Assembly (NCBI RefSeq): GCF_040954645.1
Contig: NC_092807.1
Location: 81,004,017-81,068,016, forward strand
From: Diabrotica undecimpunctata
Lineage: Eukaryota; Arthropoda; Insecta; Coleoptera; Chrysomelidae
Length of the DNA stretch: 64,000 nucleotides
Direction: 5' to 3'
This document shows positions 26,917 to 38,654 of the stretch, in pieces; within the stretch, counting starts at the first letter, position 1; the number at the start of each line of letters is the position of its first letter. The translations under genes were made by a program, and so were the position numbers. The notes beneath the pieces were generated by a model that was not told the DNA's origin, ran no database searches, and saw nothing but the letters and a program-made list of their open reading frames with translations.

Positions 26917-27439
26917 CATTTTATTATTGTAGTTTCTTAATTTTGAAATGGGAATAACGTTCCTATTCTGTCTTATTAAAGATCAAATGGGAGTTTTATT
27001 CCATTCTTCTGATTACTTTTAGATCTTGTCTATCAAAGAATAGCGCCTGGATTTTTGTTTTCAGATCGTTGAATTTTTGGTATATCACTTTTCTTCTGCT
27101 TTTATTTCTTTCATTTGTAGTTATAGCATTTTCATGTCCTCTCCTTATTTCTTCTGTTGAATTTTTATTTCTTTATTTTGTTACGTTAGACAATATGAAA
27201 AGTTGTTTTTCTGCTTTTGTTGAAAGTATCTTGAAAAAATTAGCTGGTAATCTATAAATTTCGGCACAGTAGTTTTCCCAAATTGTTCGAGTCGTCAGAC
27301 GCGTTGAATGGCCTCTAGTTATCATCAGACAATTTTATTTTCGTGTTTTTCTTATAATGTTTAAGCTATTTTGTATATTGTCTGAAGGAATTTACCGATT
27401 TTTTTATCTGAATGTCATGTCCTGGTGCTTGATGTATTA
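26913..27439. other. Non-coding, nothing recognised
   Basis: T-rich on the plus strand. No domain recognised. Confidence 0.35.
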
Positions 27440-27970
27440 TTTTGATATAATGTTCCAAAAATACTAAAAGGAATTTAGAGCAAAGCCTGGAGCAGTGGAA
27501 AAAAGCTCGTGAATAAATATGTTTAAAATTTAATAGAATATTTATAGTGTTACTACTATAACTAAGATAAGTTTGAATGGTAAAATTATCGTGAAAAGTT
27601 TTAAAAATGGAAGCTCGGTATAACTGCAGATCTCTCTGGTGATTAATGGAGTATAATTTAAAGAAACGGATAAAATGAAAGAAGACGTAAAGGAACGGAA
27701 TAATACCCATGTAGATTCCAATAAACCTAAAAATAAAAACTACCATAAGACCATCTGTAATGTATAGCACTGAATGCTGTGCAGTTAAAAGGAAAGAAGA
27801 ACAAACAGTGCATGTAATGTAAATCAGATGCATGAGCGGAGTTATAATTAAGTTGAAAATAAAATGGATATATGGGGGAAGTCTAAGTGTGGCACTATTA
27901 ATGCCAAATAAGAGAGCATAAGCTACGATGGTAAGACTAGGAAAGAAAGTCCGAAAAATTCCTGATGGAA
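27440..27970 (+). pseudogene. RTE-like LINE C-terminal relic
   Basis: The best block, about 27745-27800, encodes ECCAVKRKEEQTVHVM, close to the ECWAVKRKDEQ..HVAEMRML block downstream of the RT palm in RTE-type LINEs. A GGSLSVALL stretch (about 27875-27900) fits the following R.GSL.VAPI motif. Stops are frequent, so this is an old fossil without catalytic blocks. Confidence 0.6.
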
Positions 27971-28836
27971 GACAGGATAGCTAAGACTATGAAGAGAATA
28001 AATACCGTTATAAATCAAGATAAAAGTTTATAAAAAAATGGAATTGAAAAAGCCATTTTAACATAGAAATAAAGGAATGAATAGGAATAACAATGATAAC
28101 TAGAAATACAAACGAAGTAAATTTGAGAATAAAAAATTGTTAATTTTTGTCGCAGTCTAAATAATGGATACATACTAATAATTTACAAATGTGGTCTAAC
28201 AAATTTGTGTAAAATAATTACGTCTTCATTAATGGTCTAATTTATATATTACGATCTTTGTAATTACAAAATCATTTATTATAAATATCATAATTACCCC
28301 GTAAATTCTACTTTCTCGACAGCCATTAATTATATGGTAATAGTTCAATGTGCATATGCAATGACCATGACAGTTACATGTAGTTAAAAAGTCTTTTTAT
28401 TTTCTTTGGGTTACATATTGTTTGCTTATTATGTGGTAATATGCGTCGTTGTATCTTGTTTCGAGTTCATTGTTCGCGTTCATTATTATAACCTTTATAT
28501 TTTTTAAAACGTACCTAACTGCAAAATGATTCTAAGAAGATTCGAGTAAATCTACTAAGTAATCATTTATTTAATAAAAAAGCATTCCTGGCACTTCAAC
28601 TTCTCAACAGAATTTTTACATAAGTACAATATAAAAATATAATTATTATTTTTTTTCCATCTTTCTATTTTACATATTTCATTTTATAATCATTTAAAGT
28701 TTAAACATTATGGTATAATACACACAAATTACTAAAAGCAAAAAGTCAAAAATATATAAATATTTTTGTAACTTTTTCCTAAATTATGTTATTCTAGTAG
28801 AACACACAGAAATTTTAAAATTAGAAATAAGTAACT
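27971..28836. other. AT-rich non-coding DNA
   Basis: No supported feature. Confidence 0.4.
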
Positions 28837-28837
28837 T

Positions 28838-29008
28838 ACTATTTTTACTAGAAATAAACCACAATTTTTCTATAAAATAGGTTTATTTCCGCTTCGATTT
28901 CCATTTTGGAATTTGTATTTTGAGAATGATATCCAAAATAAAAATCGAAATTTCGAAATAAACCTATTTCAAAGTAAAATTGTGGTTCATTCCCAGTGAA
29001 GATAGTAA
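28838..29008. repeat. Hairpin repeat, about 75-bp inverted arms
   Basis: Arms 28838-28910 and 28932-29008 are inverse copies. AACCACAATTTT and AAATAGGTTTATTTC appear in one and, complemented, in the other. The arms contain the GTGG.TTATTCCC and TTTCGATTTCCA elements of the dispersed family seen at 30600-30690 and 51925-52205, so two copies of that family face each other here. Confidence 0.75.
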
Positions 29009-31204
29009 ATTGTATTAAGATATGAGAAAAGAGCTTAATAAGTTAAGTAATATAAATATTTTTCACTAATAATAAAACAAAGACACTAACATTTGTGTTA
29101 TAAATATTCATATATTTAATAGAAACTTGGAAATAACACATATATAGTAGAATGCTATAAAATACATCTGGATGAAGCAAATCAACATATAAAAATCAAG
29201 TTAAATATTTACTCCCGTAAATGACAATTTTGGAGTATAATTTTCCTCGTCGAATACGTTCAAAATAGGTCCAGATATGGATAAACTGACTAATCCTAAG
29301 CAACTTTTAAGTTTTAGAGTTTTTTCGTTAATTAAATGCTTTTTGAGTTATTTGCGAGTACAAATGCTCATTTTTCAAAATAAAAATCACACTTTCAGAC
29401 GGTTTTTTACAAATAACCCAGAAAGTAAGTATTTATGGCAAAAATATTACTATAAGCTATAATACTAATAGCCAAAAAATAACTATAGTCGAAAATAAAA
29501 TAGTCGAAAAAATAAAAAAAAAATGGTGTCCTTATGAAGTCTGTGGGCTTAGTAGTAGAAGCAGAGTTGTTGCTCATGAAAAGTAGGTTCTTATTTGTCA
29601 AATTCCAAATTGAATATTTCAACGTAAAATAATCAAAAAATTAAGCATTTTTCGGGGAAAACTATTCAAAACTTTTTGAAACTGTTAAAAAAACTTTTAG
29701 TTTTGTTTTTTCTTAAGTTTCTAGCATCATGACTAAGCGAGTTATGCTCAAAATAAAGTTGGTCACTTTTTTTTGGTAAAAATATCATAAAAGGCACCTC
29801 CTAATTAGCACCCCAAATAAAATTAATCATTACTGCATTGCAATTTACTTTATTTTATATTGTTTATATGACCTGTAAGTTTGGCCGGTTTAATGTGCTT
29901 ATTTTTGAAAATATTTGGTTTTATTATAAATATTTTTAAAAGTAACTTAAAAAGTAATGGTGATATGAAAAATTTTGAAGAGTAATAAAATATAGGTAAC
30001 AACTTTTCGAATTTCTTCACAAAGGGCAGTTTTTATAAGGGTGAAAATTATGTGGTAAAAGATTAAAACAATAAAAAAATTTAAATTTAATGTCACTTAT
30101 AATTAAATAATTCCAAATTGCTTAAATTTACAATTATATGATTTTTCTCTAATAGGAGTCAAGTAGAGGGAAAGTATAACCTAAATTCAAATTTCCATGC
30201 AAAACTGTGAAAACGAGGCATAAAATGACATTGATTTATTTATAATTAATCTAGGTGGTGAGATTTAGGGGTTAAACTATGATAAAATCTTAAATTATGT
30301 TGTTTAATGTTAATTGACAGTCATTTCCTTCATTAAAAGATAATTTGAATCAATTACCCGCTTTAATTTACAGTTATACGATTTTTTTCTAATAGTTTTG
30401 ACCCCTAGAAAACAAAAAGCAATCAACGGCTTTAGTCTTATACAAATTTTTATTTGACATTTCGAAGGATTTCCACTCCAAAATCCTTCAAAAATGCTTT
30501 TCTGAGGGTGATGTGTGTACCCTCAGGATTATATCAAATTCTGATTTTTTGTATGCTTATTAATATTGTTCTAAAGTTATTTTCTTTTGTCATCTTAACG
30601 CAGTTTACTATTTTTGTTGAGAATAAGCCACAATTTTACTTAAAAATTAAGTTTATTTGGTGTTTCGATTTCCACTTCGGAAAAAACAAAACGTTATTAA
30701 ATTAGACAAATAAATTTTGTTCTTGTTGCTTTGGAAAAAATTCTTCCAATAAATCAATTTTATTTTACTCATTCATATTAACAATTGATATTCACATATT
30801 ATACATTTTAAAGTAAAAGACTTTATAATGATATTGGCAATATTTTGATTATCCTTGTCTTTTATAAATATGGAATTTTCAAGAAGAGACCGAATAGAAC
30901 AGAACAACTTCCAACCAAGAACGGAATCCTATAACATTCACAAGAAATAATACAAGAAAAATATCAATACCACACATAAAAGGATTTTTGGAAAAACTTA
31001 AGACGATAGGAAATAAATTCAACATTTCAACAATATTCAAACAACAAACATATTGAAATCTATTTTATTTAAAACTATGCCTAATAATAAACAGGAAGAA
31101 ACGAAGAATTGTTTTTTTTTTCAAAGAATCCATTTTTAACATAACTTGTGAATGGGAACATTTTTATTTAGGTAAAACATCAAGTAAATATTAGAATGAA
31201 CTGC
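29009..31204. other. AT-rich DNA with a local duplication
   Basis: No gene. About 30085-30160 and 30330-30400 are diverged direct copies (GCTT.AATTTACA.TTATA.GATTTTT). 30560-30690 is a minus-strand copy of the dispersed GAAATCGAAAC family (CCGAAGTGGAAATCGAAAC, and the stretch matching 52015-52050). Confidence 0.5.
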
Positions 31205-32203
31205 TCTTATGAATTTAATTTATTAACTTTGTTTATTATAAAATGTTCTAGTACGTGCTTTCTCAACTGAAGTAAGGTTTCCCATACATCTCGGTAGGTA
31301 GGTTGGTCATGGGCAGTGTCTTTTGTTACCAGGTAGAAAAGGTTACGTGATGCATCTTGGAGTTTCAAGGCTTTCTTGGGAGCTGGCACTTGACATTGAC
31401 GTTCTGCAACTCGACCGAACTTCCGTCGATAGACGGATGCCAACCCTGGTGCGTCTTGAAACTGGCCGGGATGGTAAGGGCCAGTGAGTAGTCATCGGGA
31501 AGCGCGAGTAGATCTTGCTTTTATTCAGTGGTAATACCATGTCTTGCTTTACCGATACCTCCATAGGCCCCCATAAATTCCTCAAACGTGAGGTCAGACA
31601 CATCTTGGACTTGGTTTACTTCCACTTCTTCAACTACGTCGTGGTCAATTTCGAAAGACGCCAGCCGGTTATAGTGTGCTATTATCTGCTTTACCCTCGG
31701 AATTTTGCTTATTTGGTAGATGACATCGTTGATCTTCTCCATAATGAGGTATGGACCTTCCCAAAACTGCTGCAACTTGAGAGAACAACCTTTTTTCTTC
31801 TTGGGATTATAGAGCCAGACATTGTCGTTCTTCTTTTAAAGCACCCCTTTTCGGCTTGCGTATCGTACCGTTTCTCCATTCGGTTGCTAGCGATCTGAAG
31901 ATGGGAACGGACCAACTCGTGCACATCGTCCATTCTTCTTCGTAATTCTATCACATAATCTTCACCTGCTACATCTTCTCCAGATCGACACCCTAATTCC
32001 AGATCACAAAGTAGTCACATCTCGCGTCCGAATAGGACTTTGGCTGGTATCTGGTTTGTTGATTCGTTAACAGCAGATCTGTAGGCCATTGTGGAGAACG
32101 GGAGATATTGGACCCAGTCTCGCTGATGATCGGACACCATCTTTATCAAATACTTGCAAACTGTCCTATTCATCCGTTCTACCATACCATCCGATTGCGG
32201 TTG

Positions 32204-32828
32204 ATGGTGGAAGTTTGGCTAATCTCCACCAATTGTTCGGGGGAAAGCTTATTAAATTACTTTCTTCTGTGGATGTACAGTACCAAATATTTTAGGACCA
32301 TGGACTGTAAAATAGTTTCCTTCGATATAGGCAAGCAGATTTCACGGCGATGGTTCCTTATGTGTTTGGTTTTATACGGGTTGTACTTATAGAAAAATAA
32401 ATCGTAATTAAACGAATCTACACCTTTAATAACTGGAATATTTACAGATCACTATTACTAATGAAAGAGTTCGCTTTAATACATTGTTTATTTTTATACC
32501 GGCGTTTTAGGGGCGCGCGAACATAGCGAAAACAAATGCACATTTTACTGCATTTTGGAGGCTTAGAGGGCTTAGGACGCGTAGTTATCGGCAGGCGAGT
32601 ACCGCACAACTTGAGACACAAATCACATCTGCAATTCTTTTTTGGCTTGAACCAAACCTTATCTTGTCTACCGATCGGCGTCAGTTTAACCCAAGGAGGC
32701 CCTTCTAAGAAATTTGTGGCACAAACACCCTGCAGACAAAAAGTACAGTCTGTCGCATAAGATACAATTCAACATTTGTGGAAACGAAAAATAAACTAAA
32801 ATTAATATAAAATGTTGTTTTTACAACA
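32204..32828 (-). mobile_element. 0.63-kb insertion of unknown type in gypsy integrase
   Basis: Relative to the intact copy (near 39893-39899) the integrase sequence is interrupted between GATTGCGG (about 32200) and the point where CTGTAGTTCTTG resumes (about 32838). TTGAT occurs at both borders and may be the target duplication. No inverted ends or LTRs are seen. It contains a cysteine-rich open frame on minus. Confidence 0.55.
32442..32768 (-). CDS. Cysteine-rich open frame in the insertion, unknown
   Basis: A frame of 108 codons is open from after a TGA at 32771-32769 to TAA at 32444-32442. It has no ATG near its start. It encodes paired cysteines (DCTFC, then CRCDLC, KLC, KCSKMCIC) around WVKLTP and VWFKPKKN, and a basic C-terminus (APLKRRYKNK). 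The spacing suggests a zinc-binding fold, but I recognise no family. Upstream, a pyrimidine run ending in CTGCAG could be a splice acceptor at about 32713, which would make this a captured terminal exon. The long open frame amid decayed surroundings suggests a recent arrival. Confidence 0.35.
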   Translation of the reverse strand: MVSYATDCTFCLQGVCATNFLEGPPWVKLTPIGRQDKVWFKPKKNCRCDLCLKLCGTRLPITTRPKPSKPPKCSKMCICFRYVRAPLKRRYKNKQCIKANSFISNSDL

Positions 32829-33180
32829 GTTGATATGCTGTAGTTCTTGTTTTTTCATGCCTAGTCTATCACATATTCCCTGGAATAGATCGCTTTCGAT
32901 GTTTCTTCCTTGATCACTAGGGATCTTCAAAGGCACTTCAAATCGGCTGATATATTCTTTGATCAACTTATCTGCAATGGTGGCAGCCTTCTGGTCTGGA
33001 ATTGCGTAAATCTCAACTCACTTAGTGAAGTAATCCATTACTACCAACATGTACTTGACTCCATTTTCACTTTCTGGAAATGGCCCAGCAATGTCCAAAG
33101 CTATTCTTTCAAACGGGCTTCCAACATTATATTGTCTCATAGGAGCTCTCCTTTTCGGTAAGGCCCCTTACTCGTAGCAC

Positions 33181-33909
33181 TACTACTACTTGTCGGTTTA
33201 TAACGTTCTCCGCCGTTTTCCGACTTCCAATCGCCACTTAGACCGGTTGTTCCATAGATCTTCTTCTATGGCCCTCTCTCTCAGTTCTTTATTTATTCCT
33301 TCGCTCCAACTCTTTCTCGGTCTACCTCGTTTTCTCTTTCCTTCTGGTTGCCACTTTAGTATTTCTTTTGGCATTCGTTGTTCGTCCATTCTTTGTAAGT
33401 GTCCGAACCAGATAAGTTGTTTTGTTGTTAGGTCATCTGTGATTGTTCGTTTGATTCCCATTATTTCTCTAATGCGTTTGTTGGTAATCCTTTCTCTTCT
33501 AGATCTTCCTGCGGCTCTTCTCCAAAAATCCATTTCCGTCGCTTTCAGCGTTGACAGTGTTCTTTCTTTCAGTGGCCATACCTCACAGCTGTATAAAGTG
33601 ATACTTTTTACTATAGTCTCATATATCCTCTTTTTATTTTCTTTGCTGATGGATTGGTCCCATAAAATGGTGTTTAACATTGTGATGGCTTTTCTCCCTG
33701 ACGTATTTCTCTCTCTTATGGCTTTGTCTAATGTTCCATCTTGTGAAATAGTGATACCTAGGTATTTGTAGTCACAGCAGTGCTTTATCGTAGTGTTTTC
33801 GTCTAATATGAGATCTTTTTGTTCTGCTCCAATGCACAGGTATTCGGTTTTCTTTTTATTTACTTCTAGACCCCATATATCATACTCTTCAATTAATTTT
33901 CGTGCCACC
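33181..33909 (-). pseudogene. LINE insertion, RT C-terminal part, 9-bp target duplication
   Basis: TCGTAGCAC flanks it at 33172-33180 and 33910-33918, splitting the gypsy integrase. The minus-strand product covers the region after the RT catalytic block: VNKKKTEYLCIG, YKYLGITISQDG, the GKRKRGRPRKSW basic motif near the C-terminus and a final KWRLEVGKRRRTL. The 5' part (endonuclease and most of RT) is missing, as is usual for truncated LINE insertions. The tail is a short TAG repeat. The open frame of about 240 codons shows it is younger than its decayed host. Confidence 0.82.
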
Positions 33910-34779
33910 TCGTAGCACAAATAGTACATTTCTTACATCGTCGGAACTATTCATCCAATAAAATCGTTCTCGAATTCGCTGATGAGTTTTCTCTACACCG
34001 AAATGCCCTCCTGATGGACTGTCGTTTAACTTATTCTGCCCTTTGGGATCACCAACTGCATTCTCTTCTCTGAACGTCATTATTTTCCATTACTCGTATG
34101 AGCAAGCTATCCTTTATGATAAATGAGTCCCACTGGACCCAATACGTCTTAACTACTGAGCATAGGCTTGATATTTCTTGCCAAGATGGTCGACAGTTTT
34201 CCTCTTTCCATTTTCGAATTTTCTGTACAACTAGATCTCGCTCTTGTTCTTTACGTATCTTAGTAGACGTCCAGTCGTCGTTGACCATCGTTGTTATTAA
34301 CACTGCTGCTTCCTTGGATTCAGTTTTGTTGCAGTGGGAACACTCTACTGGGCATGGCCTTCTGGAAAGAGAATCAGCGTTTTTGTGGCTAACTCCGACA
34401 CGGTGCTCAATCTTGAAATGGTGTTCTGGATTCTTAAACTGCATTAACCACTTAAGGGCGGCATGGTCGGTTCGGATTTAAAACTTACTTCCATAGAGGT
34501 ATTGATAGAAGTGCTTTACTGATTTCACTACTGCTAGAAGTTCTCTTCTCGTGACGCAATAATTCCGCTCAGGTTTTGAAAGAACTTTACTAAAATATCC
34601 AAGGAGTCGTTCCTGTCCTCCTTGAATCTGAGATACCACTCCGCCAATTCCCACATTACTTGTATCTGTATCTAAGATGAACTCTCCCTCTGGCAGTGGG
34701 TACCCTAAAATTGGTGCTGTGTAACATTTCAAAAAAACTATTCTTATGAGAGGGAAATTCCGGTTCGAAGCTGCCCCCT

Positions 34780-36078
34780 AAGGCCGACCCGTTCTAGTTT
34801 TCCTGATAGTGAGTTTCTTGATTTGCGTTGTACCTAGGGTGCTAAAATGAACTTCGTACGTGTCCTATTTCGCCACAATTCCAGCGTCTTATTGTCTTCG
34901 TTTTCTTGTATATAATACTTTTCATCATATTAATGAGCTGGTCAAGTTTATCTTCATCTCCTTTCTCTTTTACAGTCCTAACTTTACTGTACCCGATAAA
35001 GACCTGCGTAGCTGACTCGTATTCGAGGGCGGCGGATAAGACATCAACCAGCGTCTTGTGACGAGCTAATCGCAGTGTTCTCTGCATTTCATGATCACGA
35101 AGACAATCAATAAATGTTTAAACGGCTAACTTTTCCATCATGTATTCGGAAGCTGTTAGATAAGCATATCGTACTAGTCTGGCAATATCTACCTCATATT
35201 CTTGAAAAGCCTCATCTCTCTTTTGTCTTCGATTTTTAAGCTGCGACTGATATACATACTCCAAATGTTTGTGGCCATATCGCATATTTAACCTCTTCTT
35301 AAGTTGTTCGAAATCATCCGTCTCCTCTACGGCTATGGTCTGGAGCACATCTAAGGCATCTCATCGAAGAGCGATAGTCAGGTTTACAGCCTTTTCTTTT
35401 TCAGACCATCCATTCGCTCTTGCAGCTGATTCGAACTGTTTCATGTAATTGTTCCATGACGATTTTCCGTCAACCTCGAAGTTGGGACTTTCACATGGAC
35501 AGAACCTCCACTTCCTTCAAATTTCGGCCGTATTTCCAACTTACATTTCGTCTCGTCTTCTTTTGTCTCTATTGTAATCGGATTGTTACCTCTCTCTGCT
35601 GTCCCTCTTTCCTCCATCTTCGTTTCCATCTCTTTCATCTTTTCTTCGAAGGCCAACATATCGGCAGCAACTTGATTTTTTAACGAAGACATTCTATCGT
35701 CCAGGGCAGACATCTCAGAAGTGACTTTAGAGATTTCCGAAGAGATATAACAGAAACTTTGCTTTCCAGGGAAGAAATCTCGTTAAAAACTTTGTTCTCC
35801 AATGATGCGATGTCACCAGAAACTTTGTTCTCTAATGATGCGATGTCGCCGGAAACTTTCGAAATATCGCCGGAAACTTTGTTCTCTAATGATGTGATGT
35901 CACCAGAAACTTTGTTCTCTAGTTTCGAAATCGACGAGATGACAGCATCTTCAAATATATAAGTTTCTGGATTAAAACCTTCTTTCTCCAAAGCGTCTTT
36001 TAGTCTTTGGACTAACTCAGCCTTTTTTACGGTAGAAGCTAATTCTCTAGCCTCGAGATGTTTTCTTAAATTCGTCAC
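34780..36078 (-). pseudogene. gypsy gag remnant
   Basis: Same layout as the intact gag at 42873-44192. An N-terminal SAP-like segment (NLRKHLEARELAS, VQRLKDALEKEG) leads to a coiled-coil made of repeated KVSGDIASLEN units, then the capsid region and a zinc knuckle CWNCGEIGHVRSS lacking the final cysteine context. Frameshifts occur near 35440, 35370 and 35110. The coiled-coil repeat number differs from the other copies. Confidence 0.8.
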
Positions 36079-36191
36079 TGTTAGCTCTTAAATCGTTGCC
36101 ATTTTCACAATTTAAAAATATTCACTTCGGAACAACACTTTTTATGATTAATATAAGTCTAATTTACTTTGATTTCACTTCCGACACCATT

Positions 36192-36687
36192 TGTTACGAC
36201 TTTATTAATTCCAATTTATTATATTGTTCTTATTTTAATTTATTAAAAAACACGATAATTTATATCAATTTATTAAACCACTGTACAACAATTTATTTGA
36301 CTAATTACATAATTGATCTATCGGACGTTACAATTTAAACGCGGCGCGCGATCTTTAGATATTAACTGTTCATTTCTCAACAAAATTTCTCTTTTTATAT
36401 AAAACTCCGTTAGTTTCGGAATTCCCTATAGCAGACATGAATTTACTCGGACATTGGGGAAGACCGGTTGTTGGTGGTGTTGACAAGAATAACGGGAACT
36501 CCATCGAATAGACTGGTATTTTGGCGAAGGCGGTCTTCGGCTAAAACTAGTTTTTCAACTGCTTAGAAACCTCGAGTCGTGGATGACTCATCATAATTTG
36601 GGTCTAGAGGTTTCTGGTAAACAAACTAGAACAAAAACAGAATTAGTCATAATATATTTAGTTTTAAACGCCATAATTATCGTAACA
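36192..36687 (-). repeat. 5' LTR of the degenerate gypsy copy
   Basis: It begins (plus strand) TGTTACGAC and ends ATTATCGTAACA, giving TG..CA ends on the element strand. The terminal 60 bp resemble the intact element's LTR (TTAGTCATAATAT, then ATTATCGTAACA). The length of 496 bp against 389 bp, and the divergence, show an older subfamily. Confidence 0.75.
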
Positions 36688-36812
36688 CTAGTAAACAATG
36701 TCTTAATCATTTTTTGCGAATTTATAGTGGTTAGGTATGTTTTATAAATTTCAGGGAGCAAATTGTAGATTCTGCCTTGAAAATACTCAAAATTTCGTTT
36801 ACCAACTGTTCC

Positions 36813-37595
36813 TCTACGGCTATGGTCTGAAGCACATCTAAGGCATCTCCTCGAAGAGCAATAGTCAGGTTTACAGCCTTTTCTTTTTCAGACCATCCAT
36901 TCGCTCTTGCAGCTGATTCGAACTGTTTCATGTAGTTGTTCCATGACGATTTTCCGTCAAAAGTTGGGACTTTAACATGAACAGAACCTCGACTTCCATC
37001 AAATTTCAGCCGTGTTTCCAACTTACATTTCGTCTCGTCTTCCTTTGGCTATACTGTAATTGGATTGTTTCCTCTCTCTGCTGTCCCTGTTTCGTCTATC
37101 TTCCTTTCCATCTCTTTCATCTTTTCTTCGAAGGCCAACATATCGGCAGCAACTTGGTTTTTTAACGAAGATATTCTATCGTCGAGGGCAGACATCTCAG
37201 AAGTGACTTTAGAGATTTCCAAAGAGATGTTAGCAGAAACTTTGCTTTCCAGAGAAGAAATCTCGTTAGAATCTTTGTTTTCTAAAGAAGCGATGTCGCC
37301 GGAAACTTTCGAAATATCGCCAGAAACTTTGTTCTCTAATGATACGATGCCATCAGAAACTTTGGCCACATCACCAGAAACTTTGGCCACATCAGAAGAA
37401 ACTTTCGAAATCGACGAGATAACAGCAGCATGTTTCTTCAAATATATAAGTTTCCGGGTCCATACCCTCTTCCTCCAAAGCGTTCTTTAGTCGTTGAACT
37501 AAATCAGCCTTTTTTCCGGTAGAAGCTAATTCTCTATCCTCGAGATATCTTCTTGAATTCGTAACTGTGAGCTCATAAATCGTAGTCGTTTTCAC
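36813..37595 (-). pseudogene. Third gypsy copy, gag 5' part
   Basis: Encodes the SAP-like start (YELTVTNSRRYLEDRELAST), the KVSGD coiled-coil and the start of the capsid (KVPTFDGKSSWNNYMKQF), with a frameshift near 37440 and a stop near 37050. It breaks off at about 36813, just 5' of the other copy's LTR. Its PBS-like sequence (TGGTGTCAGAGTGG) is at 37614-37628. Confidence 0.8.
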
Positions 37596-37629
37596 AATTT
37601 ATTTAAAATATATTCCACTCTGACACCAC

Positions 37630-37821
37630 TGAACTGATTTTTTAAATTTAATTTATTAACTTTATTTATAATAAAATGTTCTACACTTTACAACACTTTG
37701 TCCTACAAGTTTATTTACATACATTTATTTATTTAATCTACATAGAAACACTTAAATATTAATTTATTTACACTTATATAATTTATTTAAGACATTCAAA
37801 CCGCACCGGTTACAATTTAAG
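37630..37821 (-). repeat. LTR fragment of the third gypsy copy
   Basis: It lies directly outside the PBS, beginning TGAACTG on plus. The segment AATTTAATTTATTAACTTT..TT recurs at 31208-31240. The outer boundary (GGTTACA) is a guess. Confidence 0.45.
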
Positions 37822-38265
37822 GCCGTTCCTGGCGATTCTGGGCATAGCTAAATTCCAATGTAAAAGTTTATATCAAATAACGCAAAAACTATGGCAGATA
37901 TTGAGATGATTCTTTTTTTATATGAAACGTCTTAAAAAGTTCTAGTGCACTATTTGGTTGTAAATTAATAAATTGTTTAAAAAATATTTTTTTTTCAAAT
38001 ATTTTTGATTAAAAAAAACGTAAAAATTTTTTTTTTGAAATAGGGCACTACACAATTTGACCCACTTTCCGAATCTGTTTTTATTTTTAACATAAAGTGT
38101 AACACAAAGCAGCTATTTGATATAAACTTTTAAAAAAATCTCAAAGTTCTGCTAAATGTTACTCTCTCTCGGTCAGTACAGGCTGTCTTTGTCGATAGCT
38201 TCTGGATTCTCGCCGACAGGTAGGTAAGAAATATACAATATGACAAATAATGTTGAATATAATAC
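37822..38265. other. Spacer with a short inverted repeat
   Basis: AAAAGTTTATATCAAATA (about 37862) and its exact complement (about 38115) are inverted 18-mers about 235 bp apart. Otherwise AT-rich. The last 4 bp, ATAC, are the gypsy target copy. Confidence 0.6.
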
Positions 38266-38654
38266 TGTTGTGAATTTATTAAAAGGTTCAATATTTATAA
38301 CACTTACGGATTTAATTTATTTCTTTATTTATATTAACTTATCTGACAAATTTATATATATCCGTACGTTACAAATTCGCGAGCGCGAGTTCAGAATTAA
38401 CTGTTCCTTCCAAATCAAATGTCCTTTATATATGCCATTGCCTTTACGCTAGAATCATCGAACAGCCTTCTCGATTTGCGGCGAAATTATAACGGTAAGG
38501 CAAACGGGTATTTTTTACATCGGCTCGACCGTTTCTGGAAGGTCCATTCAGGTAAATTTCTGCCGGCTAATAGAATACTCTCGTAAAATCTAAAAACAGA
38601 ACACATTAGTCATAATATTTACGGTTATTTTAGGCCAGGATAATTATCGTAACA
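38266..38654 (-). repeat. 3' LTR of the intact gypsy element
   Basis: 389 bp, TGTTGTGAA..CGTAACA on plus, matching 44263-44651 base for base as far as I can read. The pol stop codon lies inside it. Confidence 0.95.

Larger units (their letters stand above)
31244..34740 (-). pseudogene. gypsy pol remnant (RNase H, integrase, macrodomain part)
   Basis: Fragments match the intact Pol at 38644-42801 with many stops and shifts. 34732-34478 covers RNase H (FILDTDTSN). 34444-34049 covers the linker and HHCC region. 33180-32830 and 32200-31520 cover the integrase core and GPY/F module. 31443-31207 covers part of the macrodomain, including FYLVTKDTAHDQPTY. Near 34727 the start of pol is joined directly to the segment encoding APILGYPLP, so the protease and RT domains are deleted as one block of about 1.7 kb. 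Retention of the macrodomain here shows that it belongs to the family and is not private to one copy. Confidence 0.8.
31205..36687 (-). mobile_element. Degenerate Ty3/gypsy copy, with nested insertions
   Basis: Same family as the complete element at 38266-44651. In element order it has a 5' LTR (36192-36687), a PBS-like GGTGTCGGAAGTG, a broken gag, and pol lacking its protease-RT part, then RNase H, integrase and part of the C-terminal macrodomain. It stops at about 31244, where pol joins an LTR-like stretch (31205-31243) resembling 37636-37683. Two insertions interrupt it: 32204-32828 and a LINE at 33181-33909. Confidence 0.85.

Noticed and set aside
27366..27833. 155-codon minus-strand frame with hydrophobic composition
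   Set aside because: Antisense to an RTE-like LINE relic on plus; its apparent membrane segments come from AT-rich antisense sequence.
33190..33771. 193-codon plus-strand frame
   Set aside because: Shadow of the minus-strand LINE insertion at 33181-33909.
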